Of a stretch of DNA of 64,000 nt, positions 28,243-35,957 are shown in pieces. A program made the position numbers and the translations under genes. The first letter of the stretch is position 1, and each line of letters starts with the position of its first letter. The stretch is taken from contig NC_015458.1 of NCBI RefSeq assembly GCF_000209655.1, positions 2,542,001-2,606,000 on the forward strand, read 5' to 3'. The DNA comes from Pusillimonas sp. T7-7 (GTDB taxonomy: Bacteria > Pseudomonadota > Gammaproteobacteria > Burkholderiales > Burkholderiaceae_B). Under the pieces are notes generated by a model. It was not told where the DNA came from, ran no database searches, and was given only the letters and a program-made list of their open reading frames with translations.

Positions 28243-29811
28243 ATGACTTCCAGCCATCCACGCCTCGCCCTGCTCGGCCAAAATCCGTCTGTACTACAGG
28301 GAATCTTGCGCGGTATCGAAAAAGAAGGCCTGCGGGTCGATGAACACGGCAGGCTGGCACAAACGCCGCATCCGGATGCATTGGGTTCAGCGCTGACCAA
28401 CCCGCGCATTACCACCGACTATTCCGAAGCGCTGCTGGAACTGATTACAGATACCCACAATTCTACCGAAAGCCTGCTGGGCGAACTCGAGCAAACGCAT
28501 CGCTTTGTGGCCCAGCACCTTCAAGGCGAACTGATCTGGAACCAGTCCAGCCCCGCCATACTGCCACCAGAGGCCGATATCCCCATTGCCTGGTACGGCG
28601 CCTCAAACACCGGCATGCTCAAGCACGTTTATCGCCGGGGCCTGGCCGAGCGTTACGGCAAAGCCATGCAATGCATAGCGGGCGTCCATTACAACTTCTC
28701 GGTTCCGGAACAACTGTGGGAGCTGCTGGATATCGACGGCGCATCGCCAGAACAGCGACGCTCTAAAGGGTACCTGGCTCAGATACGCAATTTCACGCGC
28801 TACTCGTGGCTGCTGATGTACTTGTTTGGCGCCTCGCCCGCCATATCGAAAGGCTTTCTTCAAGGCGCGGAGCAGCATCTGCAAGCGTTCGACGCCACTA
28901 CCCTGTATCTGCCCTACGCCACCAGCCTGCGCATGAGCGACCTGGGCTATCAGAGCAACAAAGCACAGTCGGAGTTGCAGCTTTGCTATAACGACCTGGA
29001 AACTTTTCTGACCCGCATGCATGCCGCGGCAACTACCCCCTGGCCCGCTTATGAAGCCATAGGCACGCATCGCAATGGCGAATGGATACAGCTCAACACC
29101 AACATCATCCAGATAGAAAACGAGTATTACTCCAACATCCGCCCCAAACGTACTACCGGGCGCGGTGAGCGGCCCGCTACGGCGCTGGCCGAGCGTGGAG
29201 TGCAATATATCGAAGTACGCTGTCTGGATATCGATCCAGCATCACCTATAGGCATTTCGGCCGATACCAGCCGATTTATGGACGCTTTCCTGTTGTTCTG
29301 CGCCATCGAACCCAGCCCATCCTTTGCCAACAATGGCTTCTGTACCGACAGTCACGACAACTTCGGCACCGTGGTCAAAGAAGGGCGCAAGCCAGGCCTG
29401 ATTCTTGCCAAAGAAGGGCAGCCCATATCGCTGCCGGACTGGGGAACAGAACTTATCGAGCGCATCACGCCCTATGCCAGGCTGCTGGACCATGCCCTGG
29501 ACAGCGGCAACCGCTACACACAAGCTGTTTTGGCGCAACAGGCCAAATTAACCGACAGCGCGCTGACCCCGTCAGCCTCCCTGCTGGCTGGCATGCGCGC
29601 CCAAGGCCTGGGCCTGCACGAATACACCTTGCAGCAAAGCCTGCAGCATCGCGAGGCACTGCGCGCCCATTCGCTCAGCGACAACGAGCAGCATGAATAC
29701 AGGCAAATCGCGCAAGAATCATTTGCCGAGCAAAAGCGCCTTGAAGACAGTGATACCGAAGACTTCGACAGCTACGTGGCCCGCTTTCACGCCGCATTGA
29801 AGCCGCGTTGA
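28243..29811 (+). CDS. gshA: Glutamate-cysteine ligase (GshA, proteobacterial type 1)
   Basis: A 522-aa enzyme for the first step of glutathione synthesis, of the E. coli GshA family. Conserved blocks are GIEKEGLRV, ITTDYSEALLELIT, WYGASNTGMLKHVYRRGL, AGVHYNFSVP, HDNFGTVVKEGRKPGL and the C-terminal QEHEYRQ-like tail. Length is close to the 518 aa of the E. coli enzyme. The promoter must lie in the 49-base gap shared with the divergent lipoprotein gene. The mntP promoter begins just before its stop codon. Confidence 0.94.
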   Translation: MTSSHPRLALLGQNPSVLQGILRGIEKEGLRVDEHGRLAQTPHPDALGSALTNPRITTDYSEALLELITDTHNSTESLLGELEQTHRFVAQHLQGELIWNQSSPAILPPEADIPIAWYGASNTGMLKHVYRRGLAERYGKAMQCIAGVHYNFSVPEQLWELLDIDGASPEQRRSKGYLAQIRNFTRYSWLLMYLFGASPAISKGFLQGAEQHLQAFDATTLYLPYATSLRMSDLGYQSNKAQSELQLCYNDLETFLTRMHAAATTPWPAYEAIGTHRNGEWIQLNTNIIQIENEYYSNIRPKRTTGRGERPATALAERGVQYIEVRCLDIDPASPIGISADTSRFMDAFLLFCAIEPSPSFANNGFCTDSHDNFGTVVKEGRKPGLILAKEGQPISLPDWGTELIERITPYARLLDHALDSGNRYTQAVLAQQAKLTDSALTPSASLLAGMRAQGLGLHEYTLQQSLQHREALRAHSLSDNEQHEYRQIAQESFAEQKRLEDSDTEDFDSYVARFHAALKPR

Positions 29812-29835
29812 CGTGCAATCAGCCTGAGGTACAAT
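29808..29835 (+). promoter_or_regulatory. Sigma-70-type promoter of the mntP leader
   Basis: TTGACG (29808-29813) and TACAAT (29830-29835), each matching the consensus at five of six positions, are separated by 16 bases. Transcription would begin near 29842, exactly at the 5' edge of the riboswitch. The -35 overlaps the gshA stop codon. Confidence 0.65.
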
Positions 29836-29840
29836 CTGGC

Positions 29841-29947
29841 CTTCTCTTTGGGGAGTAGCCTGCTTCCGCCTCGCGCGGAAGGGTTGCGTCAACATACTTG
29901 GCTAACCAGCCATGGCGTAACCGGCCGCAAGGCATGGCGAGACCATA
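29841..29947 (+). promoter_or_regulatory. yybP-ykoY manganese riboswitch
   Basis: The leader carries CTTTGGGGAGTAGCC (29846-29860), GCGTCAACATACTTGG (29886-29901) and GGCATGGCGAGACC (29931-29944), the conserved joining regions of the yybP-ykoY class, in the right order. A GC hairpin (TTCCGCC/GGCGGAA-like at 29864-29880) fills the expected variable arm. This class senses Mn2+ and commonly precedes the Mn exporter gene mntP, which is the gene here, so sequence and context agree. Confidence 0.9.
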
Positions 29948-29984
29948 GATACGTGCATGCGCCACCGGGCCGCATGCACGTATC
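29948..29984 (+). repeat. Perfect 14-bp hairpin after the riboswitch
   Basis: GATACGTGCATGCG (29948-29961) and CGCATGCACGTATC (29971-29984) are exact reverse complements around a 9-base loop. It begins right after the aptamer core and ends 29 bases before the mntP ATG. There is no T run after it, so it is not a simple intrinsic terminator. It may be part of the expression platform acting on translation. Confidence 0.8.
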
Positions 29985-30013
29985 CATGCGTCGCCCGGCC
30001 GGAATTTCCATAC

Positions 30014-30583
30014 ATGACTTTTCTGTCCACGCTGATTCTTGCGCTGGCCATGTCCACCGATGCGTTTGCAGCGGCCGTAAGCAAGGGCGTTGCGCTGCGC
30101 AAGCCCCGTTTCTCGGAAGCTGTCCGGACGGGGCTGATATTTGGCGTTATCGAAGCCCTTACGCCGATTGTGGGCTGGGCCCTGGGCTCTATTGCAGCTG
30201 AGTTTGTGGCCGAATGGGATCACTGGATAGCATTCTGTATGCTGCTCGTTCTAGGCGGCATGATGATACGCAACGGCCTCAAGCACGAACCGGAGGAAAC
30301 CAGTCCGGTAACCCGGCATTCATTCTGGCTGCTTGCGGCAACCGGCTTTGCCACGAGTATCGATGCCATGGCAGTGGGCGTCAGCCTGGCCTTCATCGAC
30401 AACAACATACTGATCACGGCAGCAGCCATCGGTTTGGCCACCCTGGTGATGGTCACGCTGGGCGTCATGGTGGGCCGGATCATTGGTGTTGTAGCCGGTA
30501 AATGGGCCGAAATACTGGGCGGCCTGGCGCTTATGGGCATAGGCGCCGCCATTTTGTACGAGCATCTTTCTGTTGCCCAATGA
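30014..30583 (+). CDS. mntP: Manganese efflux pump MntP
   Basis: A 189-aa six-helix exporter of Mn2+ at the inner membrane. Both halves carry the family motif with acidic residues: [17 protein letters not shown] and [19 protein letters not shown]. The ATG at 30014 gives [16 protein letters not shown], the usual N-terminus; the frame is open further upstream but that part is the riboswitch leader. Control by the upstream yybP-ykoY element is expected: high Mn2+ turns the gene on. Confidence 0.95.
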   Translation: MTFLSTLILALAMSTDAFAAAVSKGVALRKPRFSEAVRTGLIFGVIEALTPIVGWALGSIAAEFVAEWDHWIAFCMLLVLGGMMIRNGLKHEPEETSPVTRHSFWLLAATGFATSIDAMAVGVSLAFIDNNILITAAAIGLATLVMVTLGVMVGRIIGVVAGKWAEILGGLALMGIGAAILYEHLSVAQ

Positions 30584-30624
30584 CGATGACGGCCGAAGCC
30601 TGGTGACTTCGAGTTACAGCAGGT

Positions 30625-31209
30625 TCAGGATGCCGGCCCCCATAAATTGGGCACGGCCTCGTTTGAATAGCCCGAAACAAACTCTTTACGGGTTGCCGTC
30701 TTGGGCTCGTAAACGCTACGAGTGATGCGGCCAATATTGCCGCCATACAAATGAATGCTGATGGAAACCTGGTCGTCATAGGCGTTGCTGACGCGATGAA
30801 TGTCGCCGATTCGTGGAGATACGCAGGCAACCTGACCGGGCTGCAGCACACTGGAATCGCCTGCACGTTCGAGCTTGCCGTCAACAAAGTGATAAGGCTC
30901 ATCAACCTCGGCGCCGCGCAGCATGCCGATCACCCCCCAAACGGTGTGGTCGTGCACGGGCGTTTTTTGCCCAGGACCCCATACAAAGCTCACCAGCGAG
31001 AACCGATCTTGCGGATCGCCGTACAACAAGTATTGACGATAGTGCTGAGGATGCGGCTGGGTAAATTCGGCTGGCAGCCAATCGTCTTTGGCCACTAAAT
31101 CGGCTATTAGCTGTTGCGCCTCATTTAGAATGCTGCTTTCATCCAGGCCCTGCCGCTCAAGCAAGCAGCTCAAGGCCTTGATGGTATTCAATAGCTTTAC
31201 GTTCGGCAT
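30625..31209 (-). CDS. Cysteine dioxygenase-type thiol dioxygenase (likely 3-mercaptopropionate dioxygenase)
   Basis: A 194-aa cupin enzyme oxidising a small thiol to its sulfinate with O2 and Fe(II). The iron triad is H86-x-H88 in TPVHDHTVWGV and H138 in GDIHRVSN. The segment HYRQYLLYGDPQDRFSLVSFVWGPGQKTP resembles bacterial 3-mercaptopropionate dioxygenases more than mammalian CDO, so that substrate or cysteine is likely. It is convergent with mntP, and downstream in direction from the CoA-transferase/crotonase pair 40 bases away. Nearness to gshA may be coincidental. Confidence 0.82.
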   Translation of the reverse strand: MPNVKLLNTIKALSCLLERQGLDESSILNEAQQLIADLVAKDDWLPAEFTQPHPQHYRQYLLYGDPQDRFSLVSFVWGPGQKTPVHDHTVWGVIGMLRGAEVDEPYHFVDGKLERAGDSSVLQPGQVACVSPRIGDIHRVSNAYDDQVSISIHLYGGNIGRITRSVYEPKTATRKEFVSGYSNEAVPNLWGPAS

Positions 31210-31249
31210 GAGAGCCTCCTTTTAATTGGCCTTGACCTATAGCAGTGAC

Positions 31250-31969
31250 TCAAGTCTCCAGGTATTGTCGTATACGGGTTTTCAGCCCTGGCCGCGAGGC
31301 GGACTTGACGAGCTCCGCCATATCTTTATCGGCGGCGCCCTGGTCCAGAACACGATACAAAGCCGCACGGGTTTGCGGACACAACAGGCCAGCGGTTTCC
31401 GTGGCCTTGCTTAGCAAGTCGGGCCAGCTGGATTCGGCTGCGGTCGATTGAACGAAACCAATATCCAGAGCCTCCTGCGCGTCGAAAGCTCTTGCACTAC
31501 CCAAGATGGAGAGCGCGGTCGCCCCGCCCACCAAATCACGAAAACGCCCTGTTCCCAACACCAGCCCGAACTTCAAGCCCGGCATGCGGAAGCTTGAATC
31601 AGGAGTGCAATAACGTAGCTTGCAGGCCGCGAACAAGTCGACGCCCGCACCAAAATTTCGGCCCTGAGCAAAGGCCAGCGTGAGGCTGGTCGAAGAAGCA
31701 ATGCTTTGCAGCAAGGTTTCGATGCGTACCATGCGCAACACCAAGTCCCCATCGCTTTGGGATTCATAATCGGTAAAGTCAAAGCCGGCGCTGAAATTCT
31801 TGCCGGCGCCCTGAAACACCAGCAAAGCAACACCCTGCGCATGAGCCTCGTCCACCCCTTGGATCAGGGCCTCTATCAGTTCTGAAGACAGCGCATTGCG
31901 CTTTTCGGGCCGGTTTAAGGTGAACGTCCAGCAGTGCTCCTGGCGATCGGTAATGAGGGGTTCGGTCAT
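31250..31969 (-). CDS. Enoyl-CoA hydratase/isomerase (crotonase) family protein, atypical active site
   Basis: A 239-aa crotonase-fold protein. The oxyanion-hole segment GAGKNFSAGFDF and the helix GRNFGAGVDLFAACKLRY are clear. The two catalytic glutamates of true enoyl-CoA hydratases are not kept: the usual CE is VD (GAGVDLF) and the usual QPE is MPG (FRMPGLKFG). It probably catalyses another crotonase-family reaction (thioester hydrolysis, isomerisation or decarboxylation). The ATG at 31969 lies four bases after the CoA-transferase stop and has a GGAGTAGCG site; a longer frame into that gene is a shadow. Confidence 0.84.
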   Translation of the reverse strand: MTEPLITDRQEHCWTFTLNRPEKRNALSSELIEALIQGVDEAHAQGVALLVFQGAGKNFSAGFDFTDYESQSDGDLVLRMVRIETLLQSIASSTSLTLAFAQGRNFGAGVDLFAACKLRYCTPDSSFRMPGLKFGLVLGTGRFRDLVGGATALSILGSARAFDAQEALDIGFVQSTAAESSWPDLLSKATETAGLLCPQTRAALYRVLDQGAADKDMAELVKSASRPGLKTRIRQYLET

Positions 31970-31973
31970 TTCG

Positions 31974-33137
31974 CTACTCCGTAATGCTTGCATTCTGGAG
32001 TTCGGCGAACACTTCTTTGTTATGCTCACCGAGTTCGGGCGGACGGCGCATGACACCCGCGGTACGGGCATCAAAACGTATCGGCGAAACAAACGTGCGG
32101 GTGTGCGAACCATTGGGAAGCTCCAAGTCCTGCACCCATTCCATGTGATCCACCTGCGGGTCGACCAAAACGTCTGAATAGTTATTAATGGGTGCGCAGG
32201 GCACACCCGCTTCGCGAAAACGTGTCAACCACTCCTCGGCATTGTTTTCGATGAAAGCGGCTTCCAGAATCTCTCGAAGCTCGTCCTGGTTTTCGGCGCG
32301 ATCCGTGGTGTTAAGAAAGCGGGCGTCCTGGAACAGTTGTTCACGGCCAAGCACGGCACACACCGATTTCCACAAAGAGTTATTGCCGGCCGCCATCCCA
32401 AAATAACCATCCTTGCAGCGGAACACTTGGTAAGGCGCATTGCGCGGGTGGGCCGAGCCCAGCTTTACCGGGTCGATACCGGTGCCAAAATACTGTGACG
32501 TCTGCAGGGCGGCAATTCCCAGCGTGGCACCCAGCATGGATACATCGATATGGGTGCCCTGCCCGCTACCTTCCGCAGTACGCAGAGCGGCGGCAATGGA
32601 AAATGCGGCATACAGCCCTGCAGTAAAGTCGCACACCGGCACACCGCACTTAACGGGTGCGCCATCGAGCTCGCCCGTTACGCTCATCAGGCCGCTCATG
32701 GCCTGCAGCGTTAAATCAAACCCGCCTTCCTGGCTGCGGGGACCACTTTGCCCATAAGCCGATATGGAGCAATACACCAGCCGCGGGTTCAATTCCCGCA
32801 TCGAGGCATAGCCCAGCCCCAGGCGGTCCATGACCCCGGGGCGATTGTTTTCAATCAGGACATCGGCCTGCGACACGAGCTCGACAGCCAACTGCCGGTC
32901 GGCCGGCTCTTTCAGATTCAAGGTGACGGAACGCTTATTGCGATTCAGCGAAGCAAAATTTTCGCTATAGCCGTCGGTAATGGGCGACCAGCTTCGCAGC
33001 GTATCGCCGGTGCCTGGCTGTTCAATTTTGACGACATCCGCGCCCATATCGGCCAATAACAGACCACAAAATGGGCCGGCCGCAACGTTGCAGATCTCGA
33101 TAACGCGAACGCCTTTTAGCGTGGATTCCTGATTCAT
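31974..33137 (-). CDS. CaiB/BaiF family (class III) CoA-transferase
   Basis: A 387-aa formyl-CoA transferase-like enzyme moving CoA between carboxylic acids. Family blocks are VIEICNVAAGPFCGLLLADMGADVVKIEQPGTGD, SLNRNKRSVTLNLK, GVMDRLGLGY, and VCDFTAGLYAAFSIAAAL with the likely catalytic Asp. The C-terminal APINNYSDVLVDPQV is also typical. It is co-directional with the crotonase (4-base gap) and 18 bases after the iclR-type gene. It probably activates or exchanges the pathway acid; the substrate is unknown. Confidence 0.9.
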   Translation of the reverse strand: MNQESTLKGVRVIEICNVAAGPFCGLLLADMGADVVKIEQPGTGDTLRSWSPITDGYSENFASLNRNKRSVTLNLKEPADRQLAVELVSQADVLIENNRPGVMDRLGLGYASMRELNPRLVYCSISAYGQSGPRSQEGGFDLTLQAMSGLMSVTGELDGAPVKCGVPVCDFTAGLYAAFSIAAALRTAEGSGQGTHIDVSMLGATLGIAALQTSQYFGTGIDPVKLGSAHPRNAPYQVFRCKDGYFGMAAGNNSLWKSVCAVLGREQLFQDARFLNTTDRAENQDELREILEAAFIENNAEEWLTRFREAGVPCAPINNYSDVLVDPQVDHMEWVQDLELPNGSHTRTFVSPIRFDARTAGVMRRPPELGEHNKEVFAELQNASITE

Positions 33138-33155
33138 TCTATCTCCTGTTTTGTG

Positions 33156-33923
33156 TCAGGCAAGGCCAAAGTAGCCGCCGCTGTAGCCCATGTGCGCGGA
33201 AAGCTGCCGGGCAATCTGCTGCACCACCGGTGCGTATTCAGTCATCTTTTGATTCGTGAGCCGTTCCAACGGCCCCGATATGCCTAAAGCGGCCACGACT
33301 TGGTCAAGCCCATTGAAAACCGGCGCCGCGATCCCGCCTATGCCCGCGCGCCACTCACCGCGGTTGATGGCATAGCCGATGCGACTGATGTCAGCCAGTT
33401 CTTGCTTGAGCACCGACATGGACACATGCGTGGCGTCTGTATGCTTTTTAATGGCGTTGCCGTAGTGCTCGATGTAGTCGGTAGCCTGGAAAGCCAACAA
33501 GGCTTTGCCGGTGGCAACGGCATAGGCCGGAGCCCGGCCCCCAACGGCAGAGTAGGCCAACAAAGGCTGGGGGCTGTCGATCTTGTCGACATAGACGACA
33601 TCGACGCCATCAAGCACCGAGAGGTGAACGGTTTCACTCGTTTCGCGGGCCAATTCGCGCATAAAGGGCGGCGCGAACCGGCGCGCATCGAGATTCGCCA
33701 ACTGGCGGGCGCCCAACTCAAACATTTTGAGCGTACAGCCATACGCCCCAGTGGAAGGATCACGCCTGACGTAGCCTGCATGAGCCAAAGTCTGCAATGT
33801 GCGGTGGGTGTTGCTAAGCGTGAGGCCTACTTCGCTGGCGATTCCCTCGAGCGTGAGCACCCGCCCATCAAGCCGGCTGATGGCCTCAAGCACCGTAAGT
33901 CCTTTCAATAAAGTCTTATCCAT
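33156..33923 (-). CDS. IclR family transcriptional regulator
   Basis: A 255-aa regulator. The N-terminal winged HTH reads GLTVLEAISRLDGRVLTLEGIASEVGLTLSNTHRTLQTLAHAGYV. The effector domain has ETVHLSVLDGVDVVYVDKIDSPQPL and GYAINRGEWRAGIGGIAAPVF. It stands at the centre of the catabolic island, divergent from the enolase-superfamily gene and upstream of the CoA-transferase. It most likely senses the pathway substrate and controls both arms through the AT-rich gap at 33924-34218. Confidence 0.92.
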   Translation of the reverse strand: MDKTLLKGLTVLEAISRLDGRVLTLEGIASEVGLTLSNTHRTLQTLAHAGYVRRDPSTGAYGCTLKMFELGARQLANLDARRFAPPFMRELARETSETVHLSVLDGVDVVYVDKIDSPQPLLAYSAVGGRAPAYAVATGKALLAFQATDYIEHYGNAIKKHTDATHVSMSVLKQELADISRIGYAINRGEWRAGIGGIAAPVFNGLDQVVAALGISGPLERLTNQKMTEYAPVVQQIARQLSAHMGYSGGYFGLA

Positions 33924-34218
33924 TTATTTCCTATATATTAGGATATAACTTCTATAAATTATATATATTCCTATACAAAACTATATTTCATCCTAATAAA
34001 AGCTATTCTACACTCTGCTGTTCTATAAATAACAAGAATTCTTGGGTTGATTGAATTCCTATTATTTGGGAATTGTATATTAAATATTGTAGATTCTCTA
34101 TCCTTACGATATGATGATTTTCACGAAAGAAAAATAACGCTGCCGCCACGAGCATCGACGTGCATGCCAAAAAAGCAGCGCCGTCAATGTCCCGGCCCAG
34201 AACACACGAGGAGATGAC
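33924..34218. promoter_or_regulatory. AT-rich divergent control region of the catabolic island
   Basis: This 295-base gap is far richer in A+T than its surroundings and carries several inverted repeats. TCCTA-TATAT-TAGGA is at 33929-33943, six bases from the iclR start. The 12-bp palindrome CAAGAATTCTTG is at 34033-34044. AATTCC...GGAATT spans 34054-34074. IclR proteins bind short palindromes of this kind. A possible plus-strand promoter is TTGTAG (34087-34092), 17 bases, TATGAT (34110-34115). An AGGAG ribosome binding site precedes the ATG at 34219. Confidence 0.55.
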
Positions 34219-35457
34219 ATGGTCGTAACAGATGTGGAAACAATGAGCTGCGACGCCGGTTGGCGCAATTATTACTTTGTCAAAATCACGACCGATGACG
34301 GCATAGTCGGCTGGGCCGAATACGACGAGGGCTTCGGTTCCCCGGGAGTCACTCGCGTAATCCAGACGCTCTCCACCTTGCTCATCAACCAGCCTCTTCC
34401 CGGCGTAGAGTTATTCCATGCACATGCCTACGCTCGAACGCGGCCCGCCGCGGGCGGTATCGCGGCGGAAGGTATCGCCGCCCTGGAAAATGCGCTTCTT
34501 GATGTGCATGCCAAGAAGTTGGGCGTGCCATGCTATGAGTTGCTGGGAGGCAAGGTGCGCGACACCCTGCGCGTGTATTGGTCTCATTGCCCCGCCTGGC
34601 GCATCAACCATCCCCAGTATTTTGGGCCACCCGTCACAGACCTTGCAGGCGTCGCAGAAATGGGCAAAGAAGCCCAGCAGCGGGGTTTCACCGGTCTTAA
34701 AACCAATCTTTTCATGTTCGACGACGGCCCCGCCTATGCGTGGCGGCCTGGGTTTGCCTCGCCCTTCCAGCCTGACCTCAATATCGAGCGCCGCCATGTG
34801 CGCAACCTGCGCAACAACATAGAAGCCCTGCGCGAGGGCGCCGGCCCCGACATGGACATCCTGCTCGACGTCAATTTCCACGCCAAGACGGAGGGCTTCC
34901 TGAAGCTGCTGCGGGGAACGGCCGATCTGGACATTTTCTGGGTCGAAATCGACAGCTACAACCCGGATGCCCTCGCATATATACGCGCCCACAGCCCCCA
35001 CCCCATCAGTTCTTGCGAAACCCTGTTCGGGGCACGGGAATTCCTGCCTTACTTCCAGAAAAATGCTGTTGACGTCGCCATTATCGATGTGGTCTGGAAC
35101 GGCGCCTGGCAGGCCAAGAAGATCGCCGCCCTGGCGGATATTCACGAAGTGAATATTGCGCCGCATAACTTCTATGGGCACCTGTGCACGATGATGAATG
35201 CCCATTTTGCCTGCTCGGTACCGAACTTCCGCATTATGGAGACCGATATCGATCGCTTGGCGTGGGACGAAGAACTCTTTACCCACACACCCGAATACAA
35301 AGACGGCCACCTTGTGGTGCCCGACAGGCCGGGCTGGGGCACCGAGCCCATCGAAGCCGCCATCCGCAAGTACCCTCCACGCAGCGGCGGCGGTTTGGTA
35401 CAGCCCAGGAAGGCGCCCGCCCCGCACCATGAAGCAAATCCATCCACGGCACGCTGA
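34219..35457 (+). CDS. Mandelate racemase/muconate lactonizing enzyme family protein (enolase superfamily)
   Basis: A 412-aa enolase-superfamily enzyme abstracting a proton next to a carboxylate. Metal ligands are readable: Asp in ILLDVNFHAK, Glu in FWVEIDSYN and Glu in ISSCETLFGA. The Lys of the second strand lies in FTGLKTNLF, where the mandelate racemase KxK motif appears as KTN. A His follows in NIAPHNFYGH. It is probably a sugar-acid or hydroxy-acid dehydratase or racemase; specificity is not readable. It opens the plus-strand arm of the island, divergent from iclR. Confidence 0.86.
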   Translation: MVVTDVETMSCDAGWRNYYFVKITTDDGIVGWAEYDEGFGSPGVTRVIQTLSTLLINQPLPGVELFHAHAYARTRPAAGGIAAEGIAALENALLDVHAKKLGVPCYELLGGKVRDTLRVYWSHCPAWRINHPQYFGPPVTDLAGVAEMGKEAQQRGFTGLKTNLFMFDDGPAYAWRPGFASPFQPDLNIERRHVRNLRNNIEALREGAGPDMDILLDVNFHAKTEGFLKLLRGTADLDIFWVEIDSYNPDALAYIRAHSPHPISSCETLFGAREFLPYFQKNAVDVAIIDVVWNGAWQAKKIAALADIHEVNIAPHNFYGHLCTMMNAHFACSVPNFRIMETDIDRLAWDEELFTHTPEYKDGHLVVPDRPGWGTEPIEAAIRKYPPRSGGGLVQPRKAPAPHHEANPSTAR

Positions 35458-35521
35458 AAGCTCTTACTGAAATCTCATTTACTACCAAGCCAGACCAACC
35501 CACCTCCTAGGAGATACCACC

Positions 35522-35869
35522 ATGATGAACAACTGGATCGAACAACTCAGCAATTTACGTAAAGGCGGCAAGGCGCTCGCCGACCATAACCCGGCTGTCG
35601 TCAAAGCCTATCGAGGGCTGAACGAAGCGCTTGGGGAAGGCAGTGCACTCGACAGCAAAACCCGCGAGCTGATCGCCCTTGCAGTGGCCGTTACCACACG
35701 CTGCGACGGCTGCATTTCATCCCACTCGGCAGCAGCCCGCCAAGCCGGCGCCACCGAACAAGAAGTAGCCGAAGCCTTGGGTACCGCCATCGCCCTGAAT
35801 GCCGGCGCCGCCTATGTGTACTCCGCAAGAGCAATGGAGGCCTTCGGTCAGTTCGGCGAAAACAAGTAA
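35522..35869 (+). CDS. Carboxymuconolactone decarboxylase / AhpD-like protein
   Basis: A 115-aa all-helical protein with the CxxC-x3-H motif of AhpD-like proteins in TRCDGCISSHSAAARQAG (~60-70), seen in peroxidase-active members. The rest, SALDSKTRELIALAVAV and EVAEALGTAIALNAG, is typical CMD family. Such small proteins often accompany catabolic genes; a peroxidase-like protective role is the usual guess. The ATG has a CTAGGAG ribosome binding site. It lies 64 bases after the enolase-superfamily gene. Confidence 0.85.
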   Translation: MMNNWIEQLSNLRKGGKALADHNPAVVKAYRGLNEALGEGSALDSKTRELIALAVAVTTRCDGCISSHSAAARQAGATEQEVAEALGTAIALNAGAAYVYSARAMEAFGQFGENK

Positions 35870-35957
35870 GCACCGCAAGATTGAATCCATAGCTTCTTCA
35901 TTTCCATATCAATACCAGCTGCTCCAATCGATGGAGCAGCAAAAAAAGGAGACAAGC

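Noticed and set aside
34411..35430. A 339-codon minus-strand frame opposite the enolase-superfamily gene
   Set aside because: The plus-strand protein has all metal-binding residues; the opposite frame is low-complexity shadow sequence.
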